From: Membranipora membranacea
Lineage: Eukaryota > Bryozoa > Gymnolaemata > Cheilostomatida > Membraniporidae
NCBI GenBank assembly: GCA_914767715.1
Contig: OU612066.1
Coordinates: 31,408,283 to 31,472,282, forward strand
Reading direction: 5' to 3'
Length of the DNA: 64,000 bases
Shown one piece after another: positions 35,640 to 46,496 of the stretch (position 1 is its first letter; the number at the start of each line of letters is the position of its first letter). A program made the position numbers and the translations under genes. Under the pieces are notes generated by a model that searched no databases, was not told where the DNA came from, and worked only from the letters and a program-made list of their open reading frames with translations.

Positions 35640-37970
35640 TTTATTGTAAGTGATTGCGTGACATGCTGTATGCCAACAGCGCCAAAAGTTTTAGAATTTA
35701 ATGCACTAAACATTTGACATTTGACATCAGCAGAGTTTACACAGCTGCAGCAAAAAGCAGACTTATATGATATAATCATAACAATGTTTTTTTCATGTTT
35801 TCTTTGTTTAAATGGACGGATTATTAACATTAATCCCACCTGTGGTAACAGGCTTGTATTTTTTTTCCTCAAGGAGTGTATTTTGAGCTGATAATTGCAC
35901 TTTGTATTATTTTAAGTCTCAGCCTTGCTCATCAATCTATACCCAAAAGTATGGGGTGGCACAGTACACTGCAGTTTTTGCCCAGTTGCTGGCGGATTGT
36001 GTTCAATGGTATATTCTATGTACGGAAGGAACTATCATTTTCATATCATTATGTGAGGGACTGCAAAATCCTAACATTTCTAAGAGTAAAAAATAAATTC
36101 GCAGGCACTTGGTTGTGTTTGATGTTGAATGTAAATGTAAACAGCCAACATAAAGGGGAGGGTGTCAGATTAGAGTCAATGCTGACCTTATTTTCTCAAG
36201 AAAGCGACAAATTGTTGTTGGACAGTGGTGTCAAACTTTGTTCGTAGTAGTGACATCGATAAAGACACCGCATTATCATAAGATTAATAAATAAATATGG
36301 CCCTGGCTTGGCATCCCACAACAGCAGGGGTTGTGTAGTAATTGAGTTGGATTTTGACATTTATGGACAATAAGCTTTATAAGAGCAATAGGATGGGACT
36401 AACCTGAAATTTGGCTCGGTCATACCCGACTACCATTATTTCTATTCTAAGGCATATGTTGAAAGTTATTACACTAGATAGCCACCACTATCCCCATTTT
36501 AACATGTCCTTTCCAAATCATTTAGCTTATTGATATTAAAAGATCTATCAGATTATTATAAAAAAATAACATAAATGATTTAGCTGGTAGCATAGTTTCG
36601 AGAGCTGTGCTAAGACCCAAACCATTCTTAAGAATGAATACCCGGGATGTCTCTCTGTCGCTACTTGGAGAAGTTACTAGCTGAATATAAAGATTTAGTG
36701 GTGATGTGAGAGAAGAATATACTAATTAATGGCTTCACTGCAGTTATCTCGTTCAGACTGTACCATTTTATAAGATCTAATTAGTAGTCTAAGATAGTGA
36801 GAAGGTAGATATCAGACAATGATGGTCCTACATTCTACCTGGATGGTCCCTCGCTATTTTAGAGTCTGATAGTTTCGGTGGAAAGTAAGATTTATATTTG
36901 TATATTTCCTTCCACAATTAAGGAGGCCTTCACAGTTTTTTCTTGAATAACTAGTAATTCAGCCTTCGTACAATAGACAATTTGAAGGTGAGACACTGGG
37001 GATTTTGAAGACTGTAAATTTGGTTACTTCTTCATGAACATTTGCCCTGCTGAGTAATGCAGATTTTAATACTATTATTTTTAGGACCGATGATTAAAAA
37101 CATTAATTTATGTGCTTGGAAACTTGAATTAAATCTAATGAAAACCATTACGCTCAGTACACCACCGTACAACCATCACCATATAGACATCAGGATCTCC
37201 AGGCCTTTACTCAAAATCAAACAATTATTATATGCATGTCATTTAGTATGAGACTTCACATGCTCTCTATAATGTAACATTATTATTTTGAACATATATG
37301 AATACTTGCCAATGATCAAGGCTAGGACTTTGAATTGGAATATTGTTAGTAATCTGTTTTGGAGTTACCATTTCATTCGAGCGATCGTCACGATACTTTT
37401 TATATATCATTATACTAATAAATATCATCGGTATTTAGTTGATTGTTACAATCATGTGACAGGTGATGGACTAGGTGAAAAGCTAGCAGCCAAGAATGTT
37501 TTCTTACCCAAATCTTTGGTACAGCATTGTCTAAAACGTTATGTACAGGTGCAAATATTAAAACAGTCAAGTCCGTCAGTCTCAGTTCCCATAATTCAAA
37601 TGGTGTTCTCTCAATTCTGAAAAACCATAAGATTAGAATGATAACACTGATTTTCATGTTTCTTTAAATATGATCATGTTTTGCAAAAAAGAGATGAATA
37701 CATTTTCTGTACAATGAGATCTGGCGAGTGAAGTCACATGGGAAGACAACTTGAGTTTGAATGTGTCACCTCATCACTCACCTCAATCTGAATCCATATT
37801 AGTTGGAATAGTATATTTGTATTTCACACCAGGAAATGAAAGAAACCCACTAAAAGTTTCCCTATACTGAGTTGTCACAAACTAAATACTTTCAGGTCGA
37901 TTTTGCGAAACTCCACGCAAAAGAATATCATTTTGTTTCAAAATTTAAAAGAATTTCCAGAAAGGGAGTG
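35640..37970. other. Gene-free stretch
   Basis: Several short frames, none with supporting splice sites or similarity. It may hold 5' parts of gene C that I cannot recognise. Confidence 0.35.
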
Positions 37971-38133
37971 GCTATGGCTAGGGTGCTTCGAATCCCATAG
38001 TGCTGTCGTAGTACAAATTAATGAAGCTCTGCAGTTAATAATTTAATATGAGAGCATAGCCTTGGTAGTATCTCGTATGTGTTGATAACTTTTAAATTTT
38101 ACACTATGGGATTCAAAGCACCCTGGCCATAGC
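37971..38133. mobile_element. Foldback element with 32-bp inverted ends
   Basis: Arms 37971-38002 and 38102-38133 (GCTATGGCTAGGGTGCTTCG... and its reverse complement) match at 30 of 32 positions, separated by about 100 bp of AT-rich DNA. The element is 163 bp and has no coding capacity. Confidence 0.7.
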
Positions 38134-38439
38134 TCAAAATTGTTGACAGATATTAATAGCTATTGATATTTGTCCTCATTATATAATCCCTGGATTAAAT
38201 TTATCTGGCCTTTAGGTTTTGAGTTTGGGAAATCCCAAACCAGGGATCTTGTGACCAATGAACTCCTCTTCATTGTTGTGACAATCTCCCTGCCCAAACT
38301 TCCTGAATATACAGTTTACTCAGTAGAGGTTGTCTGCTCTTTGATCAAGTTAGCATAACTTCTATCTTGACATTGCATAGCAGCCTATCATTATGCATCA
38401 GCCAAAGTTTATGAAGTTCATGAGCAAGTCATCTGTAAG

Positions 38440-38471
38440 ACCAGGGAGAATGGAATTCCATTCTCCCTGGT
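38440..38471. repeat. Perfect 32-bp palindrome
   Basis: ACCAGGGAGAATGGAA and its exact reverse complement meet with no spacer, centred on GGAATTCC. The palindrome stops sharply on both sides. Confidence 0.9.
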
Positions 38472-39316
38472 GTGACCAGATATTGTTCCGTCATGGGCAC
38501 AATGGAATAAGCAATCAAGATAAACACGCCATAAAAAAGCCATCCAATCCAATCCATCCAAAACTTAGCACCCCAAATAACAATCCAAATACTACCACCT
38601 ATATGGTATAGTATAACCATGAAAGCTCAACTGTGATGGTTTGGTGATTCACAGATATAGCGAATATCCTGGTGAACAGGTTTTATTGAAGAAGTTGTGG
38701 AATGGATGATGGATTTTCCCATGTTTGCATTTCTTATCTACATCCAATAGAATCCAAGCAATAAAGCCTTTATCAGGGCGTATCAACAAATATGTTCAAC
38801 ACTCAAGCAGTTATTACCCACACAGCCAACCTTTTCAGCTTCACGACAGCCAGCTTAATAAACATCGAGCATTTTTGAGTTCAAGATTTTCTGTAATGAT
38901 CTGGCACAAATATGGTGCTTGACGAAACCAACAACCAGACCACCAGAACAAAAGTTCTTTAAGAAGAAAAGAAAAGTGAGACAAATAAACGCAATCAAAA
39001 TTTGTGCTTTAAAAATTGGCAAAGATTGAGTAATAATCTATATGATTTTGGCAAAAGTGTGGTGCACCTACACCTTGAGCATTTGTAGAAGATGAATTGG
39101 AATAGTTTTTATAAAGTATTACTGCAAAAACTGGGTCACATGAGAAGGAAGGCGTAAACTGATTGCTGTACTTTCCTCCGGTTCATTGTTTGTAGTATTT
39201 AATGATTGAGACAAAGTCAGAGAGTGTTATGTGTCTTATGAAAAGCCAGCGTAAAACTAGCATACGAAAAATGTAGTCCTTGCAGTATAGTGATATCGAT
39301 CCCTTCTCTTCTTTAG
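38472..39316. other. Gene-free stretch upstream of gene C exons
   Basis: No exon recognised. It is the presumed intron or 5' flank of gene C. Confidence 0.4.
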
Positions 39317-40650
39317 GTATCTCCTAGATTCCCTCGACCTGACAATGTGTCAACAAAGGATCCAGATACGATACTGTCAGATGAGAACCTAAATGAGTCA
39401 GTCAACTCGCTTCCACTGGATAAAAAGTGGAAAATATTGAAGAGACTTAACGCAGCACTCGTTACAAAGTTTAAACTTTTCAGTGTAAGTAACATGGGAA
39501 TGTAACATCTGTCTATTATCATCATAGCCCTGGCATGCAGAATATAAATCTCAAAGCAACTATTTTGTCAATAATGAGTTCTCAGTGACAGTTTACCAGA
39601 CTGAAAAACTGATAGTTTCTGTTGTTTTCTAGTAGTGAAATTTATGAACACACTGACTTGCAAAATGAAATATTATTTTAAGTTGAAGTAGATCGTGTTG
39701 ATCCGGGAGCAGAAAATCCAGCTTTTGAGCATCACTTCCAAGACAACCCAATAACGACAGCAAGCGTTGGAGCTCTCACCCCACCAGCAAGGATTCAGGT
39801 TGACGTCCATCACCAACTACCCTGTGAACCTGAAGCAATGAATACACTCCCTGCTGCTCAGAATGGACCTGAATCTGCTGAAAATACCGAAGCACAAAAC
39901 CATTATACATGCTCATGTAGACACCACATCACCGGGCTCTTACAAGCGGATTCAACAATCATCTAGCTTTGAATAATAAAATGTCTGACACATACAAATT
40001 TAATATGGTGAGTAAATGTGTAGATCAAGTTTGAACCAGTTTGCCAACGGTCCATTCTCTCCTCCTCCCCTCCCAGCTGATAAGCCACAGGCAAAAAGGG
40101 ATCAAGAATTAACGACCTATCCGCGGTGATTGTCCTGAGGTTTGATTTTTTTTATAATATGGTTGTCCTCTCCACCTGTAATCTGAATTCAGAGTTACTA
40201 TGTGCTTTTATAATGAATAAAAATTAAAAAAATTTACCCCTCTACTTTTGTTCACACCACGCCCTAATACACTATGTTTTTATCTTTCACAGGCTCAGGA
40301 TCTCATCCATAAATTTACAGGAAAAATGAATCAAATAGATACGGAGATATTTCAAAGCCACCAATCCCGAGAAAGGAGCCTCAATTTGCCGCAAGACCAG
40401 GTCATCTTTTTGATTATTTAGCTGCTTTAAACATGGTTTGACACACACTTTCAATATTTGGAATTACGTACTTCAGCCAAAAGGTTACAAGTCTTTGAAT
40501 GAGATGCCAAATGTTCAACTATAGACAGTTTTCTGAGCTCTGATTTAGGCCTCAATTTGGAGTTGACCTCTCTCCAGTTTGGTACTTTTAACCCACGCCG
40601 TATAGGAAAAATGTGCTGAAAAGAGGGTTATCTTGAAAACCGCTTATAAT

Positions 40651-40850
40651 AGGATAAAAATTATTTTTGATTCGGAATCTGCAACATTGAAAACTCATAA
40701 GGACATATTTTGGGAAAGAATTCTAGTATTTGGATAGTCAATTATAGCATTTTCTGCCTGTTTTGCGGACAACTTGGCAGAATTTGTCATCATTTTCATC
40801 ACTAGGGTTTTCAATGGTGCAGACTCTGAATCAAAAATCATTTTTATCCT
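40651..40850. repeat. Inner foldback, 200 bp, nested in the larger inverted repeat
   Basis: AGGATAAAAATTATTTTTGA... at 40651-40695 pairs with ...TCAAAAATCATTTTTATCCT at 40805-40850, with a few mismatches. It directly follows the outer left arm. Confidence 0.7.
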
Positions 40851-40854
40851 AACA

Positions 40855-41614
40855 CTGGCACCCCCCAGGGCTTATGTTCTCCATATATACAAAACGGATT
40901 ACCTCAAACCTGAGTAATGTTACAATAATTAAGTACGCAGATGACACTTGCATCATAGGCTGCATAGCTAGTCAATCAGATCTCAACTCATATTTTGATG
41001 AAATCCATAGAATTGCTAAACGATGTGCTGATTTAAATCTTTTATTAAACCCTACTAAGACCCAGGAAATGATGCTATCCACCCAATATATTAAACCTTC
41101 TACCCCTACACTTGTTTTAAATGATACTGCTATTGCTTTTAGCGATTAAGTTAAATATCTTGGTGTATTAGTTGACAATAAGCTGTGTTTTAATGATCAT
41201 GTGCATGGTATAGTTTCAACCGCCTCTCAAAGGATGTATGTAGTCAGGAATTTTGTATTTTTAAGCTGTAAATCACTATCAAATATGCTTTTTAAAAGTT
41301 TTATTGTATCACAAATCTCTTGTTGCTTACCCATTATTTTGAAAAGCTTGTATGATGCTGACAAGCAACGCCTGTGTAAAATTTTCAAGGACGCTATTAA
41401 GTTAGGCATTGAACATCCTGACATTTAAACCATGACGGACAATCAGACAAGAACACTTGCTTTACGACATATTAACGATGAGGATCATTTCATCAATGAT
41501 TTGTTGAGTAAATGTCCATCTGGCAGATACCGTACAGTAAAACATAGAAGCTCACTGGGGAGACACTGTTTTCTGCGTCATATCACTCTTATTTTAAGCG
41601 AAATACTTTTTTAG
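40855..41614 (+). pseudogene. LINE reverse transcriptase fragment
   Basis: Starts in GTPQG and reads IIKYADDTCIIG, LLLNPTKTQEMM, then after a TAA VKYLGVLVDNKLCFNDH, and ends TVKHRSSLGRHCFL. Three consecutive open frames separated by stops cover the palm and thumb of a CR1/Rex-like element. Both ends are truncated. Confidence 0.75.
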
Positions 41615-41740
41615 ACAGAGATTTGATTTTTTATTCCATGTGTCTCCGCTCTTTCTTGCTGATTCAGAGTGCCAGCAATTACACTGTATTTCCCGACTCA
41701 TTTTTTCTTTTAATAATACTGTCAGTGATAGTAATAACAT

Positions 41741-41842
41741 CCATCCGTCCGTCCGTCCGTCCGACCGCCCGCCCGCCCGTCCATCCGCCCGCCCGCCCGC
41801 CCGCCCGCCCGCCCGCCCGCCCGCCCGCCCATCCATCCATCC
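41741..41842. repeat. (CCGT)n(CCGC)n(CCAT)n tetranucleotide run
   Basis: About 100 bp of CCNN tetranucleotides, far richer in GC than the surroundings. Long frames on both strands here (poly Arg-Pro-Pro-Ala and Gly-Arg-Ala-Gly) are only the repeat in translation. Confidence 0.95.
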
Positions 41843-42339
41843 AACATAAGCGGTTTTCAAGATAACCCTCTTTCAGCAGGTTTTTCCTATGCGGCGTGGG
41901 TTAAAAGTACCAAACTGGAGAGAGGACAACTCCGATTTGAGGCATAAATAAAAGCTCAGAAAACTGTCTATTCAAACAAATTTTTGTACTACTATAAAAC
42001 ACATGGAATAAAACATGGCGAGCCCAGTAATATATTAAACAGACCACACCAGGATTTCTTATCAGATAAACAGTATCAAGCAACAACATCTTGATTGATA
42101 TTTTTGCCTCGATTACAGTTGATGGAAGCCCCTTCATGTAATCGGTAATTCAATGATTTTATTTGGTCTCCAATTTATAATGGTCAACCAGTATAATTTT
42201 TAGCCTATCTGTGAGTCTACTTTTATCTTATTTCTAGTACATGGATTTAGTGCGTCGCCCTGCTGAAGAAACAAATACGGATGCAAGTAATCCTGAGGCT
42301 GTTATGTTTGGTTTGGGGGTGGAAGCCATGAAAGAGTAG

Positions 42340-43029
42340 TCTCCTTTGCTTATAAACCACTGAAAGAGACAGCGAAGAGGCCCAAATAAACCGCTTGGTC
42401 AATACGACCATAAAACTAACATTCAGCCTAGCCCTAAAGGTGAGTCAAAGAGCTCAGAGGGCTACTATGCGAGTTGGTGGCATTACACTATCAGAAAAAC
42501 AGCCTCATCTCGAAGGCCCCTTTTTTGTTCTGTTTCAACAAAACAAACAAGAAGCCTTTGAGATGAGACTACAGAAAATGGATGGTTTATAACGTAATGC
42601 TGCTAGCTTGCAATGCAGCCATCTGAGCACTTCGACTACCTTAAGTAAGGCACTACAATTAATTACCAAATATGTTTGGATAGATTTTGTCAGTTCAATA
42701 ACTTTTGATTAGTTGCTATTGAAATTATTTCTGAATAATAAGAGGGCATGTAAATGATTATCCCACGATGCATTTTTCTTGAATTCCATCACGGTCTTGC
42801 CAGAGAGAACATGTGATAGATTGACAGGGTCATCCTGTGCAGTTTAGGTTAAAATTTCTTTGTGAGAATGTCATTTACATGCTCTATTCACATGTATTAT
42901 TTTCTTTTGATTGATTACATGAGAGATGAGACAGTGTGCCAATGTGTATGTACCATTTATTTTGGCCAACATAAACGAGAAAAAATCCCTATTTAACCAT
43001 GTTGTTAGAATTTTTTTATGGTGAGCCAG
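42340..43029. other. 3' flank of gene C, no gene seen
   Basis: Contains one short imperfect hairpin (CTCATCTCGAAGGC / GCCTTTGAGATGAG, about 42506-42567). Nothing else recognised. Confidence 0.4.
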
Positions 43030-43284
43030 GGGGGTCTTTCAATTAGAAACAGCCAAAATCGCAATATTATCGCTCACTCACTGAGTGCGCGATACCTGCT
43101 AGGGGTCTCGCTTTCAGATCGCTCAGTCACTTGATGGAACTATATACATTCTGAGTGAGCGATTTGGGAGCGATTTTCTCTAATTGAAACACCAAGTGAG
43201 TGATAATTTTGAGCGATGTGATAGTGATGTGATAGTGATAACTTGCTTTAGTAAAGGATCACTCTTTCTAATTGAAAGACCCCC
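43030..43284. mobile_element. MITE with perfect 20-bp inverted ends, family 1
   Basis: GGGGGTCTTTCAATTAGAAA at 43030-43049 is the exact reverse complement of 43265-43284. Internal GAGTGAGCGATTTGGGAGCG and CTGCTAGGGGTCTC motifs match the copy at 10874-11102. It is 255 bp and non-coding, and the better-preserved copy of the two. Confidence 0.8.
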
Positions 43285-44208
43285 TGTGTAACTTTACCTG
43301 GCAATGACCCTTTTTATGGCCAGCACAAAAATCCTCTCTTTTTCTCTTCTTTCAACATAAGTGACCTAAATATTATATTTGTTTTTTTTTTGCTGACAAT
43401 AACAAATTATCCAAGTAGATCTCATGGAACAGTTTGATCAGGGAGGGTGGTTTAATAACCTTCATTATCACAAGAAAAGGAGGGTTGTGACTTAACACCA
43501 TTGTAATGCCGACCAAGTAATCCATAGAAAGTGTGGAGTTTTCATATCAAGGCCAAGAATTGTGTAACAATACGTGATACGAACAAATTGCTAATCTAAA
43601 GAGGATATACAGCGCGCTGATTCTTTACTCTGTATATTTCCTTCTTTTTCCTCATTGTAAGACATGATTATATTTATGGCCATTATGTACAATGAAATAC
43701 TGAAAGGGCTTTTAATCAGTGGAGATACCTACTATTTACAGCACTTGAGGGGAACTGATAGCAGACCCTGATATTTATAAGTTTATCGCTGAAAATCCAA
43801 TTGAAAACGAGATAACACGATTCCCACACTGTACACTGACTTTCCATGACGCAAGTAAAACAACTTAAATTATGTGGTCTCACCTGACTCAAACACTACA
43901 TATGAGAATTTTGTCCTGGTGGTGCAATGATCGTTGATATTCTTGGCATTTATGGCCCGACACTCCTGGCTATTCATTAACTTCAGGATCCTAGCTATAA
44001 CACTCTTATATCGCTGTATTCAGGAAAAAATGTCTACGCTCTGTTGCCATGGCAGTGATGGAGCCATGTCACTATATCAAAAGAAATGGGCTCAGAACTC
44101 TAATTAGCAAGGCTGCTATTTACCATTTTGAATCATGCGCTTGGATCCAACATGCTCATATCATTCCTCCATTGCCACCCTTTTTGACACAGGCATCAGA
44201 TAGATGGG
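43285..44208. other. Gene-free stretch
   Basis: No feature recognised. Confidence 0.4.
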
Positions 44209-44322
44209 ATATAGACCAAGTTTAGTCCATTGGCCTGCATTCAGAATTGCTCCCCCTCCACTGGTCACTATTGGAAGGGAGCACTGGAATGCAGGCAAAC
44301 TGGATCAAACTTGATCTATATG
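44209..44322. repeat. Short foldback, arms of about 45 bp
   Basis: 44209-44254 (ATATAGACCAAGTTTAGTCC...) pairs imperfectly with 44278-44322 (...ATCAAACTTGATCTATAT). The spacer is 23 bp. It could fold as a long hairpin. Confidence 0.65.
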
Positions 44323-46496
44323 GGAGACAACTCAGGCCCTGAACTTTTATATTTCCACAAGTTTCTTTAGCTCGATCAAGTTTGGCCTGAGCTGTCACCT
44401 CTTGGGTGATCCCGGGTCTCCTGGATATTCTTTGATCTATGACATTATAGAAGTGGCCCGACCTTTTCATCCCATTGAGAAAGATATGCAAGTCATAATA
44501 GAATATTCTACAGTTACTGTAAGGGTAAACTGAGACAGTAAAACTTGAGAGCGGCGTGGCCTGAGCGACAAGCAGCTTCTTGAAAGAAGTTTTCGAAGAA
44601 GATGGCTCAGGCATTGCCAAACCTGTAGACCAAAAAATGAAAATTTCATTCCAGCAACCACACATAACTAGACATATGCTTGCTCAGGGTCAGATATGTT
44701 CCCCTAATCTATGATTATATATCGTTGCAGTGACCTAGATCAATAATCTGTAAGGTAGTAATATTTGTTCAGCTACCATCACATTTTATTTTGACATTTA
44801 CACAAAAACATCTTCCCTGACACATAGATCAAGTTTCACGTCAGGAGTTTGACTTCATATGATATATTGACGTACTCAAATAATAAACAGCATCAGAACT
44901 GATATTTTTCTTGAGAGTAAAGAAAGTGGATTATTATGGCTTAGTCATATGCTTTTATCGTGGGAGGATCTATATTTTTGCCGCTGTGAGCTTGAGACTA
45001 ATAAAATAAAATGGGTCATATTTCTAATAAGAAAGGAAAAATAAAACCTTATGGAAGAAAAATAACATAAAGCGCTCAAAGATAGACTGATCTAAAAATA
45101 TTTCCAATCATATTATTTCAATTTTGCAATGTGGAGTTACATGCCAAGTGTAGACAGCTTCAATTTATGCACCATTTTCCCCATAACTTTTTTACCAATT
45201 TATTGGCGGTTGTCAGTATAAACTTTGCTTATTGACTATTACTAATATACATCCTGTACGAGGTTGAAAGCATCGAAAGTACGGCACGTAAGTGGAAAAA
45301 TAAAATAAGGAGTCTGAGCTGCATTAGATGTAAGATCGCATACAAAGTTATAAAAAGCTTCTACTTCTACTAAGGGCTGAATATTTTTGTTTGGTTATAT
45401 TTTTGTCTATTTCAACAATAAAACATGGGAGTAAAGTGGTGATATGGCCAACATTTGCAATTACTTTGAGAAGGTTGCATTTAGTCGACACGTAAGGCCA
45501 TTCCTCAAAGCCAAGAAGTGCCTTCTGATTTCAGGTTGCAAGGCAGCTTGTTACATAGTGCTGCCATTTGATATGATACCCTTCGTTGACCTGGACTGGT
45601 TGTGGAATTCGGTCGACGAAGTTTTATGTAAGCCGTGCGGGTGTTATAGACTGTTTAGAAATGAAAGAAAATTGTTTCATTTTATGTGCATAAATCAAAG
45701 TTTTAAACTCATACAGTTAATTTATTTTAAAAATGTATGCTTTATTTAAGCTACAGAGTTTTGGGGCTCAGCTGCACTCACATCTATCTTAATATGAGTG
45801 GATGGTACATTTTATCACAAGGTTTGGTTTTCCACCGATATAGTGGTGTCCTCCGCTACCCCAGTGAAAAATCTGTTGACACGCTAAGTAACTCACTCTG
45901 AGTGTATTGGGATGGCTGTTTTATAATCTTTATCTATATTCCAGATCCGTCAGCTTCAGCCCCTCCCATTTCAAATTAAAGGGAAGCTGGCAATCTTTAT
46001 GTCAAAATTAAATTAAAAAAAGTTTGTTGCCACCTTTACACCATGGGGAATGGAAGAGACCTAATGTCTTTTATGCTTAGAGAGCGGAATTGTAAATGGT
46101 TAATTTAACCAAATGTTATTTCTTGATTATAAATTGTCACTTTAGTCTGCGGAATTGATTTGTCCAAATTGAATTAATTCTGCCTTGGAATTGTCTCCTC
46201 CCTGACGATGACAAGGAAAGGTATGTGAGGTTATCCGAGATCTTAGCAGACTAGCACATTATCATAATTGTACGATCTAGACCGAGAGTGCTAACAGACT
46301 ATTGAACTTGACATTGGACAGCCAACGAAAGATCTCGACATCTTTACAGTACATCTTGATAGGTGAGTAGACGTCAAAAGTATTACTCTATACCTTTCTA
46401 CACTGTATACCATATACTAGATACCTATACCTTGCTACGCTTAGCTTTACAAGGTTAAATTCGCATCACAAACCGACATGAAACACGCTATACACA
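44323..46496. other. No convincing gene; weak open frames at 44330-44650 (-) and 45444-45749 (+)
   Basis: The minus-strand frame contains RRPGITQEVTAQAKLDRAKE and has higher GC. A CTACAG acceptor-like site at about 44626 precedes it, but no good donor follows and I recognise nothing. The plus-strand 101-codon frame is rich in Cys and aromatics and unsupported. The last 300 bp may be the 5' untranslated part of the LINE that follows. Confidence 0.3.

Larger units (their letters stand above)
40521..41971. mobile_element. Large inverted-repeat element with 127-bp arms enclosing a foldback, a LINE fragment and a microsatellite
   Basis: Left arm 40521-40647 (ATAGACAGTTTTCTGAGCTC ... CTTGAAAACCGCTTAT) and right arm 41845-41971 are reverse complements with few differences. 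Inside lie a second inverted repeat (40651-40695 / 40805-40850), a reverse-transcriptase fragment (40855-41614) and a (CCGT/CCGC)n run. The outer arms look like the ends of a DNA transposon split open by later insertions. It lies in the last intron of gene C. Confidence 0.7.
39317..42339 (+). pseudogene. Gene C: inverted relative of the gene B 3' exons, frameshifted
   Basis: Exons: 39317-39484 (56 codons, GTAAGT donor), 39683-40007, 40293-40400 (36 codons) and 42238-42339 (33 codons plus TAG). Exon 2 carries IQVDVHHQLPCEPEA and CSCRHHITGLL, aligned with gene B VEIHHRPPCGSEV and CSCRHNITEL. Exon 3 (KMNQIDTEIFQSHQ) aligns with gene B RMSLINSKIFQNQQ. Within exon 2 the frame changes just before FNNHLALNNKMSDTYKFNM (gene B FNHSLVVNNKSDKNRLDQ), so the original frame ends at TAG 39964-39966. 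The join between exons 1 and 2 needs the alternative donor GTGTAAGT to keep frame. The last intron holds an inverted-repeat element with LINE debris. It is probably a pseudogene, or a truncated product of unknown function. Confidence 0.5.

Noticed and set aside
35876-36247. 123-codon open frame with a hydrophobic start resembling a signal peptide
   Set aside because: No ATG start, no splice support, and no similarity that I recognise; chance is likely.
41594-41865. Arg/Pro/Ala-rich and Gly/Arg-rich open frames
   Set aside because: They are translations of the CCNN tetranucleotide run on both strands.
44222-44665. 147-codon minus-strand open frame
   Set aside because: Its C-terminal third is the foldback at 44209-44322, and the rest lacks a usable donor site.
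45444-45749. 101-codon plus-strand open frame starting MANICNYF
   Set aside because: ATG-initiated but isolated, with AT-rich composition and no recognisable domain.
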